Assembly: GCA_946478765.1 (NCBI GenBank)
Contig: CAMLDH010000181.1
Location: forward strand, 1 to 7,661
Length of the DNA: 7,661 bases
Direction: 5' to 3'
Source: an uncultured Oxalobacteraceae bacterium
GTDB lineage: Bacteria; Pseudomonadota; Gammaproteobacteria; Burkholderiales; Burkholderiaceae
The first letter of the stretch is position 1, and each line of letters begins with the position of its first letter. Made by a program: the position numbers and the translations under genes. The notes beneath the pieces are model-generated. The model did no database searches. It was not told the origin of the DNA and saw only the letters and a list, made by a program, of their open reading frames with translations. Positions 1-6,211 of the stretch are shown piece after piece.

Positions 1-1391
1 CGCCATTGTGCTTGGGTAAAGTCGCCATAGAAATGCAGATGGATGCCCTGCCCGGCCAGTTCGGCCACCGTGTGCGGATGCAAACCGATCGGCCGGCCCG
101 GCACCACGGTGTGGATCTCGCCATCGGATGCCGACAGCAATGCCGTGGGCGGCCGGTCGAACCATTCCCGCTTCGGCAAGTCGCCATCCAGCACATGGGA
201 GGGTTTGGTGAGCGAGAGACCGGGAATCACCGTGTCGAACCAGTCCCGCATCTCGGGGCTGGTGAATATCTGGCCATCACAATATTGGTAGAGGTCGATC
301 AGTTGCGGCCATGTTCCCTTTTCAAGACAAATGAAAGGCCCTTCCTTGAAATGCCAGACGAATGGAATGCCGGTAGCCGCCATCAAGACCTCATGCGCAA
401 ACGGCACTGCCTGCCAGTTGAGCAGCGCATAGATGATGTCGGGCTGGACGCGCTTGATGGCTTCCCGCCAGTTGTCGCGCGGCAGATCCTCGACGTGCCC
501 AAAAGGCAAAGGACCGACCGTGTTATACCAGTACGGATTCGTCATCCATAAACCATACAGTTTGTGCCCCTGCTCTTCCAGCGCAAGAACCCGATCGGCG
601 TTGTAGGCGAGTTCACCGACCAGCAATATCCTCATTCCATCATCGGCGCGCGGCGTATCCGGTCGTTCCCGCATGTGGCGATATTGCGTAACCTCATCGA
701 TGTCATTGCCGACCGTGGTGTGAAATCGCAGCGCCTCCTTCACCCGGTAGTAGCATCGAAACGGATTGATGCCGCCGACCGGCTCCTGCATCAGCTTGTG
801 CCGTTGCGCGGGATGGTCTACCCACTCGCATGTAATGCGGTGATGACCGGTAAAAGAGCCGAAATGGCGTAGCTGCGCCCAATAGAGTTGTTCGAGATCA
901 TCCGATTCCAGTTCCTCGCGCTCGGTCCAGCGCACTGCAGTCTTTCGATGCAGGCATTGCACGAGCTGCAATGGAAATCCGGGTATCTGCCCGGCAGCGT
1001 GCCGGTTGTAATGGTGGCGCACGCCGGCATAGGCCAGCACGGATTCCGTTGCCGTTTCCAGACAGGTCTTGAGGCTGTGCAAATGGTCGCGGTAATAAAC
1101 GTCGTCACTGGGCAAGTAAGCAACAAGCGGCGCTTTCGCATTGGCGAGTCCCTCGTTCAAGGCCTTGCCCAAGCCCTTGTTTTCGCTAAACTTGTGATAG
1201 CAGATGCGATCGTCATGCAGATAAGACGACACCGCTTGCGCTGTTGCATCTTGGGAGCCGTCGTCGACAATGATCGCCTCCCAGTCTGTCAGGGTTTGCC
1301 CCAGCAAGCTGTCAAGCGCCCGTCTGATGAATCGCGATTGCTCGTAAGTTGGCATCAATACGCTGATTGACGGAAACGTTGCACGCAGCAT
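1..1391 (-). CDS. Two-domain glycosyltransferase (GT2 + GT-B-like), 3' end cut by window edge
   Basis: Reading the minus strand from the ATG at 1391 gives 463 uninterrupted codons to the left edge with no stop, so the C-terminus lies outside the window. Residues about 8-130 form a GT2-type GT-A domain: an initial beta strand (SISVLMPTYEQSRFIRRALD), the nucleotide-sugar motif IVDDGS at 41-46, and the DxD-like metal site PSDD at 94-97. After a linker, residues from about 253 (MRILLVGELAYNADRVLALE) look like the N-terminal Rossmann half of a GT-B glycosyltransferase (GT4-like), with the chain ILLVGE, DIIYALLNW and GIPFVWHFKE. Such fusions usually act in the cytoplasm and build surface polysaccharide, O-antigen or glycan chains. 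Donor and acceptor cannot be told from the sequence. The Shine-Dalgarno is weak (GAAGG about 10 bases upstream). GT2 is confident; the second domain is a fold-level reading, and its catalytic C-terminal half would lie beyond the window. Confidence 0.85.
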   Translation of the reverse strand, partial: MLRATFPSISVLMPTYEQSRFIRRALDSLLGQTLTDWEAIIVDDGSQDATAQAVSSYLHDDRICYHKFSENKGLGKALNEGLANAKAPLVAYLPSDDVYYRDHLHSLKTCLETATESVLAYAGVRHHYNRHAAGQIPGFPLQLVQCLHRKTAVRWTEREELESDDLEQLYWAQLRHFGSFTGHHRITCEWVDHPAQRHKLMQEPVGGINPFRCYYRVKEALRFHTTVGNDIDEVTQYRHMRERPDTPRADDGMRILLVGELAYNADRVLALEEQGHKLYGLWMTNPYWYNTVGPLPFGHVEDLPRDNWREAIKRVQPDIIYALLNWQAVPFAHEVLMAATGIPFVWHFKEGPFICLEKGTWPQLIDLYQYCDGQIFTSPEMRDWFDTVIPGLSLTKPSHVLDGDLPKREWFDRPPTALLSASDGEIHTVVPGRPIGLHPHTVAELAGQGIHLHFYGDFTQAQW

Positions 1392-1659
1392 GGTTTTACG
1401 CCTTCGCCGATGGCGAGACAGAAATATAAAATGCATTCAGAGAAGCTCACCAATCATGCAGGCTTTGCAATTGGCGAGCCTTGATTTTCGACACGCTCAT
1501 GCAAAACTGAGGTTGCGAATATTGGACAGTTTTCGGTATCCGATCACGTCGCGCGGTTGATGCAACGCTGATACCGCCGGCGTGATCGCCGCTACAGTGG
1601 AGGTGAAACCAGAAAGGATAGCAAGATCACTTCACCGGCAATCAGAAGGAATTTGAAAC
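1392..1659. other. Divergent intergenic region between glycosyltransferase and ABM-like gene
   Basis: This 268-base gap separates two diverging genes and should hold promoters for both. It contains an 8-bp inverted repeat, CGATCACG (1541-1548) and CGTGATCG (1581-1588), whose centres are 40 bases apart. The repeat could be a pair of regulator half-sites on the ABM-like gene side. I see no convincing promoter for the plus-strand gene and no RNA gene. Confidence 0.4.
1423..1453 (-). promoter_or_regulatory. Possible sigma-70-type promoter for the glycosyltransferase
   Basis: On the minus strand, TTGGTG (1448-1453) and TATATT (1423-1428) are spaced 19 bases apart, which is longer than the usual 17. 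Transcription would start roughly 25 bases before the ATG at 1391. The -10 matches the consensus at five of six positions and lies in a locally AT-rich patch. Weak evidence from pattern alone. Confidence 0.3.
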
Positions 1660-1968
1660 ATGAAGTTTATCTTCGAGGTTCGCATGAAACCCGGTTACAC
1701 AGTAGAGCAATACGCCGAGGCATGGGTTCGGGCCAGCGAAATCATTCAGCGCACACCCGGGGCGCGCGGGACATATCTTCACCGAAAGATTGGTGATCCC
1801 AACGTGTTGCTGGCGATTGCAACCTGGGAATCGAAGGCGCATAGAGATGCGAAAGACGATCGAAGGAATGAAACCGTACGCGCCATTCTGGAAAAGCATG
1901 CGGCGAATTGCGAAATTACGGTCCTTGGCGAATTCGAAGAGCCGGAATGGACCGTGCTTCCGGGGTAA
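1660..1968 (+). CDS. Small dimeric alpha/beta-barrel (ABM-like) protein
   Basis: A 102-residue cytoplasmic protein with no signal peptide or membrane segment. The pattern fits the ferredoxin-like dimeric alpha/beta barrel superfamily (antibiotic biosynthesis monooxygenase, EthD and NIPSNAP relatives): a first strand KFIFEVRMKPG (2-12), a helix EQYAEAWVRASEIIQ (16-30), a strand GTYLHRKIGDPN, then LLAIATWESKAHRDA (50-64), where strand 3 leads into helix 2 with the typical W-x-S/D-x-x-A/H pattern, and a final strand EITVLGEFEE (85-94). Members range from small monooxygenases to heme-degrading enzymes and structural homologues with no known activity; no catalytic residue stands out here. The start is supported by AGAAGGA (1644-1650) at 9 bases from the ATG. 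It stands alone, with the glycosyltransferase diverging upstream and a long gap downstream. The family call is moderately sure; the function is unknown. Confidence 0.75.
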   Translation: MKFIFEVRMKPGYTVEQYAEAWVRASEIIQRTPGARGTYLHRKIGDPNVLLAIATWESKAHRDAKDDRRNETVRAILEKHAANCEITVLGEFEEPEWTVLPG

Positions 1969-2100
1969 TGGCACGAAATTCGGAAATGCATCCGCGGCAC
2001 GGCTATGTTCCGAGGCCGTTGTGTGTCGAACCACGCGCCGGAATCGAGATCAAAGACTTGCCGTGTTTTTTGATGTCACCGGAAACAAAGGTTGCAAAAT

Positions 2101-2126
2101 GAAAGGATTAATCGAAAGGATTAATC
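2101..2126. repeat. Perfect 13-bp tandem repeat (two copies of GAAAGGATTAATC)
   Basis: GAAAGGATTAATC occurs twice head to tail (2101-2113 and 2114-2126) without a mismatch. Each copy carries the 8-bp palindrome GATTAATC. The array directly precedes the 24-bp palindrome, so the two may form one protein-binding region. Confidence 0.85.
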
Positions 2127-2128
2127 AG

Positions 2129-2152
2129 CACTGTTAATTTAAATTAACAGTG
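2129..2152. repeat. Perfect 24-bp palindrome
   Basis: The half-site CACTGTTAATTT (2129-2140) is followed at once by its exact reverse complement (2141-2152), with no spacer. The centre is pure A/T. A stem-loop in RNA would have no T-run after it, which makes an intrinsic terminator unlikely. A dimeric regulator operator or a transcript-end structure between the converging genes are the main alternatives. The symmetry is seen directly; the role is inferred. Confidence 0.8.
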
Positions 2153-2300
2153 GAAGTCAAGCGCAGGGGAAATAGCTGAATAGCTGGCGAGTCGGACACA
2201 ATGCCAAATCGACATGATGCAGTATCCGATTCAGGGTAGTGAGGCGCTGCCGGCCTGCCGCCCTCCACCGGTATGGCGGAGTCGGCTTGATCGGGCGGTA

Positions 2301-2498
2301 TCAGGCAGTCGTATTGACGTTTTGGCCGAGATGCAGCGGCAAATTAGTGGAGGGCATTTCAGGTATCTGCTCAATCATCGCTACTGCAGCCGCGCCCTGG
2401 ATCTCCAGTGCTTTTTTTAGAACAGCCATACTCGCCGCCTGCGCCGTACTTGTGTCGGCCACATTCGTCGCCAGATTGGCAATTTGATTAACGTCCAT
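2301..2498 (-). CDS. yjfB: YjfB-type putative motility protein
   Basis: A 65-residue protein matching my knowledge of the YjfB family (annotated as putative motility protein). It opens MDVNQIANLATNVADTSTAQ, continues with the amphipathic helix AVLKKALEIQGAAAVAMIEQIP (25-46), and ends in the family's typical LGQNVNTTA tail (57-65). There is no signal peptide and no membrane span. The ATG at 2498 is preferred over the in-frame upstream ATG at 2525 because GGAGGA (2506-2511) sits 7 bases before it and because family members begin with MD(V/I)xxIA. The gene is monocistronic, opposite in direction to the prkA operon, and follows a sigma-28-like -10 box, which fits expression with late flagellar genes. 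The molecular function is not established in the family. The symbol is used for family likeness only. Confidence 0.85.
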   Translation of the reverse strand: MDVNQIANLATNVADTSTAQAASMAVLKKALEIQGAAAVAMIEQIPEMPSTNLPLHLGQNVNTTA

Positions 2499-2505
2499 GA
2501 GATGT

Positions 2506-2511
2506 TCCTCC
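2506..2511 (-). promoter_or_regulatory. Strong ribosome binding site of the yjfB-like gene
   Basis: GGAGGA is read on the minus strand 7 bases before the ATG at 2498. It fixes that start over the ATG at 2525, whose frame would place this site inside the coding region. Confidence 0.8.
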
Positions 2512-2528
2512 AGTGAGTCCTGCACTGT

Positions 2529-2536
2529 TTATCGGC
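2529..2536 (-). promoter_or_regulatory. Sigma-28 (FliA)-like -10 box for the yjfB-like gene
   Basis: The minus strand reads GCCGATAA, an exact match to the FliA -10 consensus, ending 30 bases before the ATG at 2498. That distance would give a leader of roughly 20-25 bases. The -35 region is poor: at the standard 11-base spacer the sequence is GCTATAGA rather than TAAAGTTT, with a slightly better TATAGAAC at a 9-base spacer. The call therefore rests on the perfect -10 box, the position and the motility annotation of the gene. Confidence 0.55.
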
Positions 2537-2888
2537 AACCAAAACGTTCTATAGCGGCAGCGTCGTTGACCGGATCGATTGTTGCAACAGCGATCCGTGT
2601 AGTTGGATTGTAGGCGGTGACATGCGGATTAGCAAGATTTGTCCTATCCATTGCCCTTGCATGCATCTTGCTCATCCGAGTAGTAAGTGAAGCCTTAATT
2701 GTTTATTGGTGAAAATGTCAACGCCGTTCGAAGCAGACAAGCGTTATCGCCACCAGCCGATGCGTCGAATCTGAAATAGGGCTTGGCGTTTGATGTGGGA
2801 TGCAAGCAATCCTCGCGAGCGTTACTTTGATATACGGCAGCACCAACCTATTTTGAAATGCTTCATCCGCAAAAATTGAAAGACGAAG

Positions 2889-2903
2889 AAACGTAATACG
2901 TTT
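2889..2903. repeat. 15-bp inverted repeat upstream of prkA
   Basis: AAACGT (2889-2894) and ACGTTT (2898-2903) are exact reverse complements around the 3-base centre AAT. The centre lies about 66 bases before the prkA ATG. This is a plausible operator for a dimeric regulator, but such a short palindrome can arise by chance. Confidence 0.5.
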
Positions 2904-2913
2904 TCAACTGTCC

Positions 2914-2935
2914 ATCAGTGAAAGATCAGTGAAAG
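2914..2935 (+). repeat. 11-bp perfect tandem duplication before prkA
   Basis: ATCAGTGAAAG is present twice in direct succession (2914-2924 and 2925-2935). The second copy ends 26 bases before the preferred prkA ATG, and the unit contains GTGAAAG. In its second copy this supplies the in-frame GTG at 2929, an alternative but poorly supported start. Confidence 0.8.
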
Positions 2936-2961
2936 CCCACATCTATATGGGGAGAAATGTG

Positions 2962-4911
2962 ATGATGAACTTAGGTAATTCCAACTCCGCAGAGCAGCAG
3001 CAAAGTTTCCTGAAGAGCCTGGTGGCGTTCACCAAAGACCACAAGGCGTCACATTGGTCGGGCCCGGTCGCTGAATTTCTGGAAAAGATTCTACCGGCCG
3101 ACCCCAAGGGCGCCGCGCGTACCTCCCATCAATATATCTGGGACATGATTCGCTGGACGCGCGCCGAGGACGAACATGGCAACATCACGAACAAGCTGTT
3201 CAACGATGAATTGTTCGGCATCGATGAAGCGATCGAACGCGTAGTCGATTACTTCAAGGCGGCGGCGGCCGGCTCCGAAGTCGGCCGCCGCTTGCTGCTG
3301 TTGCTCGGGCCGCCATCGGGCGGCAAGTCCACGCTCGTGATTCTGTTGAAGCGCGGGCTGGAAGAATACAGCTATACCGATGCCGGTGCGCTCTATGGCA
3401 TCCAAGGCTGTCCGGTGCACGAATCGCCCTTGCACCTGATTCCGCACACCTTGCGTTCCTCGTTCCGTGAAACGTATGGCGTCGACATCAATGGCGAAAT
3501 CTGCCCGCATTGCCGGGTGCGCCTGGAAAACCAGCACAACGGCGACTTCATGCAGATGCCGGTGGAGCGCATCTTCATTTCCGAGGCCGGACGCATCGGA
3601 ATCGGCACCTATGCGCCGCATGATCCGACCACCGCCGATCTGGCCGATCTGGTCGGCTCGGTCGATTTATCGAAGGTGGCGGAATATGGCGACGAAGGCG
3701 ACCCGCGTGCATGGTCATGGTCCGGCGCCGTTTACGCGGCAAGCCGCGGCATGCTGGAGATGATCGAGATATTGAAGGTCAAGCGCGAATTCCTGTATCT
3801 GCTGCTGACCTTGACGCAGGAAAAGAACGTCAAGGTTTCGCGCTTTCCCTTGATCTATCTGGACGAAACCATTCTTGCCCACACCAATCTCGCAGAATTC
3901 CGCAAGTTCCTGCAGGAGAGTGAAAACGAAGCGCTGCTCGATCGCATGGTCATTATTCAAGTTCCCTATACGCTAAATTACAAGGACGAAGCGCGAATTT
4001 ACAAAAAACTGATTTCATCGGCCGCGCCGGCATTTCGCGAAGTGCATCTGGACCCGCATGTCTTGCACGCGGCGGCCGTATTCGCCACCTTGACCCGGCT
4101 GCACGAAGACGAAGAAAAGGAGACGGAACTTAGCAGAAAGGTCCGCATCTATGCCGACGAAGAAGTGGAAGGCGTCAATCGCGCCGAAGCCGAACGCATC
4201 AAGCAAAAGATGCCGGATGAAGGATTGGCCGGCGTCTCGCCGCGCTTCGTCATCAATGCCTTATCCAACGCGATCATTCAATCCAACGTGAAGAGTCTCA
4301 CGACCATGGATGTGTTACTGGCGTTGAAGGATGCGATCGAAAACGATGCGCGGATCGACCCCAAGAAGAAACGCAAATGGGTCGATTACCTGGTACTGGC
4401 ACGCAAATATTTTTATAACCGCTGGGTCAAGGAAGACGTGCACAAGGCATTGTTCGTCTCGTTCGAGCAGGAGGCGCAGGACTTGCTTGATAAGTACCTG
4501 GATGAAGTGGAAGCGATGCTCGACAACCGCCAGATCAGAGACCCGATCACCAACGAGGAGCGCAAGCCGGACGAACGCTTCTTGCGCGCGGTCGAAGAGA
4601 AAATACATATTTCCGATTCGGGCAAACAATCGTTCCGGCAGGAAGTGGTCAGAAAGGCGATGGGCGCGTACAAGCGCAGCGAAAAATTCACGCTCGACAG
4701 CCATGCGCAATTGCACGACGCCGTCGAACAATATCTGTTTGAACAGCGGCGCGATGTGTTACGCATGGTGAGTTCCACGACCCGCCCCGATGAGGAGGTG
4801 CGACAAAAGATTTCAGTGGTTGAAAAGCGGCTCGTCGACGAATACGGCTACGACAGCCACAGCGCACGAGAAGCCTTGAATTATGTGACGACGCTACTGG
4901 CACAGGAATGA
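2962..4911 (+). CDS. prkA: PrkA family AAA+ ATPase / putative serine protein kinase
   Basis: A 649-residue cytoplasmic protein, close to the length of B. subtilis PrkA and E. coli YeaG. The N-terminal two thirds is the PrkA AAA+ domain: FGIDEAIERVVDYF (85-98), Walker A GPPSGGKST (116-124), a GCPVHESPLHLIP block (149-161), the conserved stretch RIGIGTYAPHDP with DLVGSVDLSK, GMLEMIEILK (264-273), sensor-like LAHTN (305-309) and NEALLDR (322-328), which supplies a candidate arginine finger. The C-terminal PrkA domain follows EGLAGVSPRFVINAL (420-434). The insert-like segment contains a CPHC pair (181-184), which, with C150 and H153, could bind a metal. The sequence recalls Bacillus PrkA more than YeaG, for example WVDYLVLARK, DEVEAMLDNRQIRDP and DEYGYDSHSA. 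Family members were first described as Ser kinases; later work favours an AAA+ motor or protease-like role. Start: GGAG (2951-2954) lies 7 bases from ATG 2962; ATG 2965 and GTG 2929 are alternatives. First gene of the operon with yhbH and spoVR. Confidence 0.95.
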   Translation: MMNLGNSNSAEQQQSFLKSLVAFTKDHKASHWSGPVAEFLEKILPADPKGAARTSHQYIWDMIRWTRAEDEHGNITNKLFNDELFGIDEAIERVVDYFKAAAAGSEVGRRLLLLLGPPSGGKSTLVILLKRGLEEYSYTDAGALYGIQGCPVHESPLHLIPHTLRSSFRETYGVDINGEICPHCRVRLENQHNGDFMQMPVERIFISEAGRIGIGTYAPHDPTTADLADLVGSVDLSKVAEYGDEGDPRAWSWSGAVYAASRGMLEMIEILKVKREFLYLLLTLTQEKNVKVSRFPLIYLDETILAHTNLAEFRKFLQESENEALLDRMVIIQVPYTLNYKDEARIYKKLISSAAPAFREVHLDPHVLHAAAVFATLTRLHEDEEKETELSRKVRIYADEEVEGVNRAEAERIKQKMPDEGLAGVSPRFVINALSNAIIQSNVKSLTTMDVLLALKDAIENDARIDPKKKRKWVDYLVLARKYFYNRWVKEDVHKALFVSFEQEAQDLLDKYLDEVEAMLDNRQIRDPITNEERKPDERFLRAVEEKIHISDSGKQSFRQEVVRKAMGAYKRSEKFTLDSHAQLHDAVEQYLFEQRRDVLRMVSSTTRPDEEVRQKISVVEKRLVDEYGYDSHSAREALNYVTTLLAQE

Positions 4912-5030
4912 CCGAGACGAATGGACAATGCAATGCAAACGGCCCGCGCCCTCGCGCCCTTAAGGCAGGAATGAGTCAATATGCGCCAGTGATTCCTTCT
5001 CGTCCTTGCAAGAGCACCGTTTATGGATGA
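4908..5030 (+). other. Possible 40-codon linking ORF between prkA and yhbH
   Basis: The ATG at 4908 overlaps the prkA stop (ATGA) and opens a frame of 40 codons ending at the TGA 5028-5030, 11 bases before the yhbH ATG. An internal ATG at 4971 has a better ribosome site (AAGG at 4962-4965). The peptide is rich in Pro, Arg, Asn and Cys and resembles nothing I recognise. It could be a translational coupler or only chance. The alternative is an ordinary untranslated spacer. Confidence 0.2.
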
Positions 5031-5041
5031 TAGGTACACAT

Positions 5042-6211
5042 ATGGTAAATCACATCAGGATTTCCGCCGAAACACCGTGGTACGACTTGTTTTCCCGAGG
5101 CGCCCGCGACTGGTTGCGACACAATGAAAAAGTGCGTGAAGGAGTACAGCAGAGCTTGCCCGATTTGATTGCGGGATCCGACATCATTACCGGCTCGCAA
5201 GAGCGTACGGTGCGGGTGCCGGTGCGCATGCTGGAGCATGCGCGCTTCCGGCTTTCCGATGCGCAAACCTCGTATCATACCGATGCCGGACAAGGGCAAG
5301 GCAAGGCCGGCGATGTATTGCGTCCGATGCGCCCCGATTCGGACGACGATGAAGGCCAAGGCGACAATAGCGAAGGCGAAGTCAAGCTGTTGCTCGAACT
5401 GAAGGTCGACGACATCATGGACTGGTTGTGGGAAGAATTGAAGCTGCCGGACCTGCAGCCCAAGCGCAATACGACGGTGGAAGATCAGGAATATGTTCGG
5501 GAAGGCTGGGACAAGCATGGCGCACGCGCCCGCCTGGACCGGCGGCGCACTGTGAAGGAAGCGGTAAAACGGCGCGCGATCCAGGAAAATCCGGTCCCCT
5601 TCAGCAATGAAGACTTGCGCTTCAAACAACTCGTGCAGCGACGCAAGCCGGCCACCAATGCCGTCGTGATTTTCGCACTGGATGTGTCGGCCAGCATGAC
5701 GGAAGCCGAGCGCAAGCTGGCGAAGACCTTCTTCTTTTTCGTACTGCAAGGCATACGCCGCAAGTACGCCAAAGTCGAAACGCGCTTTATCGCGCACACG
5801 ACCCAGGCATGGGAATTTTCGGAAAACGATTTTTTCCAGGTCAGCGGCACCGGCGGTACCGGCGCATCCACTGCATTCGGCCTCGCACTGGACCTAATCC
5901 ACAGCCAGTACGACCCCGCGCAATACAACGGCTATCTATTCTATGCGTCCGACGGCGAGAACTTCACCGAGGATCGCATCGCCGCCATGGAAAACCTCAC
6001 GAAACTGACGTCTCTGTTGAACTACGTCGGCTATGTTGAAACCGTACCGGGCTCGCCACGCGCGTCGGAAACGGAAATGAAAATGATTTGCGGCGAACTG
6101 GAACGCAGCGGCGCGCCGATCGGCAGCAGCGTGCTGAGTTCTTCCGACGATGTATGGAAGGCCATCCGCAAATTTTTCGTGCAACAGTCGGAACAAATCG
6201 AGGTCGTCTAA
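5042..6211 (+). CDS. yhbH: YeaH/YhbH family (DUF444) vWA-like protein
   Basis: A 389-residue cytoplasmic protein of the DUF444 family, the constant partner of PrkA. The N-terminal part has the family segment KVREGVQQSLPDLIAGSDII (30-49) and the basic strand RTVRVPVRMLEHARFR. A low-complexity acidic, Gly-rich linker (about 81-113) follows, then the conserved ELKLPDLQPK (132-141). The C-terminal half is a von Willebrand A-type domain with MIDAS residues: DVSAS at 214-218 (D214, S216, S218), GTGGTG at 269-274 with a candidate T270 or T273, and SDGE at 303-306 with D304. This predicts Mg binding and partner or substrate recognition, by analogy with MoxR AAA+/vWA pairs. The sequence is closer to Bacillus YhbH (FFFVLQGIRRKY, ETRFIAHTTQA) than to E. 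coli YeaH. ATG 5042 is chosen because AGG (5032-5034) is 7 bases upstream; ATG 5027 and TTG 5006 lack a site. The stop overlaps the spoVR ATG by one base. Confidence 0.93.
   Translation: MVNHIRISAETPWYDLFSRGARDWLRHNEKVREGVQQSLPDLIAGSDIITGSQERTVRVPVRMLEHARFRLSDAQTSYHTDAGQGQGKAGDVLRPMRPDSDDDEGQGDNSEGEVKLLLELKVDDIMDWLWEELKLPDLQPKRNTTVEDQEYVREGWDKHGARARLDRRRTVKEAVKRRAIQENPVPFSNEDLRFKQLVQRRKPATNAVVIFALDVSASMTEAERKLAKTFFFFVLQGIRRKYAKVETRFIAHTTQAWEFSENDFFQVSGTGGTGASTAFGLALDLIHSQYDPAQYNGYLFYASDGENFTEDRIAAMENLTKLTSLLNYVGYVETVPGSPRASETEMKMICGELERSGAPIGSSVLSSSDDVWKAIRKFFVQQSEQIEVV
6200..6204 (+). promoter_or_regulatory. Ribosome binding site of spoVR inside the end of yhbH
   Basis: GAGGT lies 6 bases before the spoVR ATG at 6211 and within the last codons of yhbH. 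Together with the one-base TAATG overlap, this suggests translational coupling of the two genes and fixes the spoVR start over upstream in-frame ATGs. Confidence 0.7.

Larger units (their letters stand above)
1969..2300. other. Non-coding gap between ABM-like gene and yjfB-like gene
   Basis: No convincing gene is seen on either strand across these 332 bases, which lie between the 3' ends of two converging genes. Small open frames here lack Shine-Dalgarno sequences and resemble no protein I know. The stretch holds the repeat and palindrome cluster at 2101-2152 and a short tandem AATAGCTG duplication (2171-2186). No classical hairpin followed by a T-run is apparent for either flanking gene. Confidence 0.5.
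2537..2961. other. Non-coding control region upstream of prkA
   Basis: About 425 bases without a supportable gene. A 19-codon ORF at 2715-2774 has no clear ribosome site and I do not call it. The region becomes AT-rich around 2695-2720 and 2850-2910. It holds an inverted repeat at 2889-2903 and an 11-bp tandem duplication at 2914-2935. TATACG at 2831-2836 could be a -10 box but has no -35 partner at 17 bases. I found no convincing sigma-54 -24/-12 element. The prkA operon promoter is presumably here but cannot be placed with confidence. Confidence 0.45.

Noticed and set aside
6..1370. Several plus-strand open frames of 80-180 codons across the left part
   Set aside because: They lie antisense to the 463-codon glycosyltransferase frame, have no family resemblance and no good ribosome sites.
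2129..2152. 24-bp palindrome as an intrinsic terminator of the ABM-like gene
   Set aside because: The stem is mostly A/T, starts about 160 bases after the stop and has no T-run on either side.
2741..2748. Second sigma-28-like -10 (GGCGATAA) on the minus strand
   Set aside because: No -35 at the right spacing, one mismatch in the box, and over 240 bases from the nearest minus-strand start.
2715..2774. 19-codon ORF in the prkA upstream region
   Set aside because: No clear Shine-Dalgarno, no recognisable peptide, and this length is expected by chance.
2929..2961. GTG at 2929 as the prkA start, adding 11 residues
   Set aside because: It lies inside the tandem duplication with no good ribosome site, while GGAG precedes the ATG at 2962 at ideal spacing.
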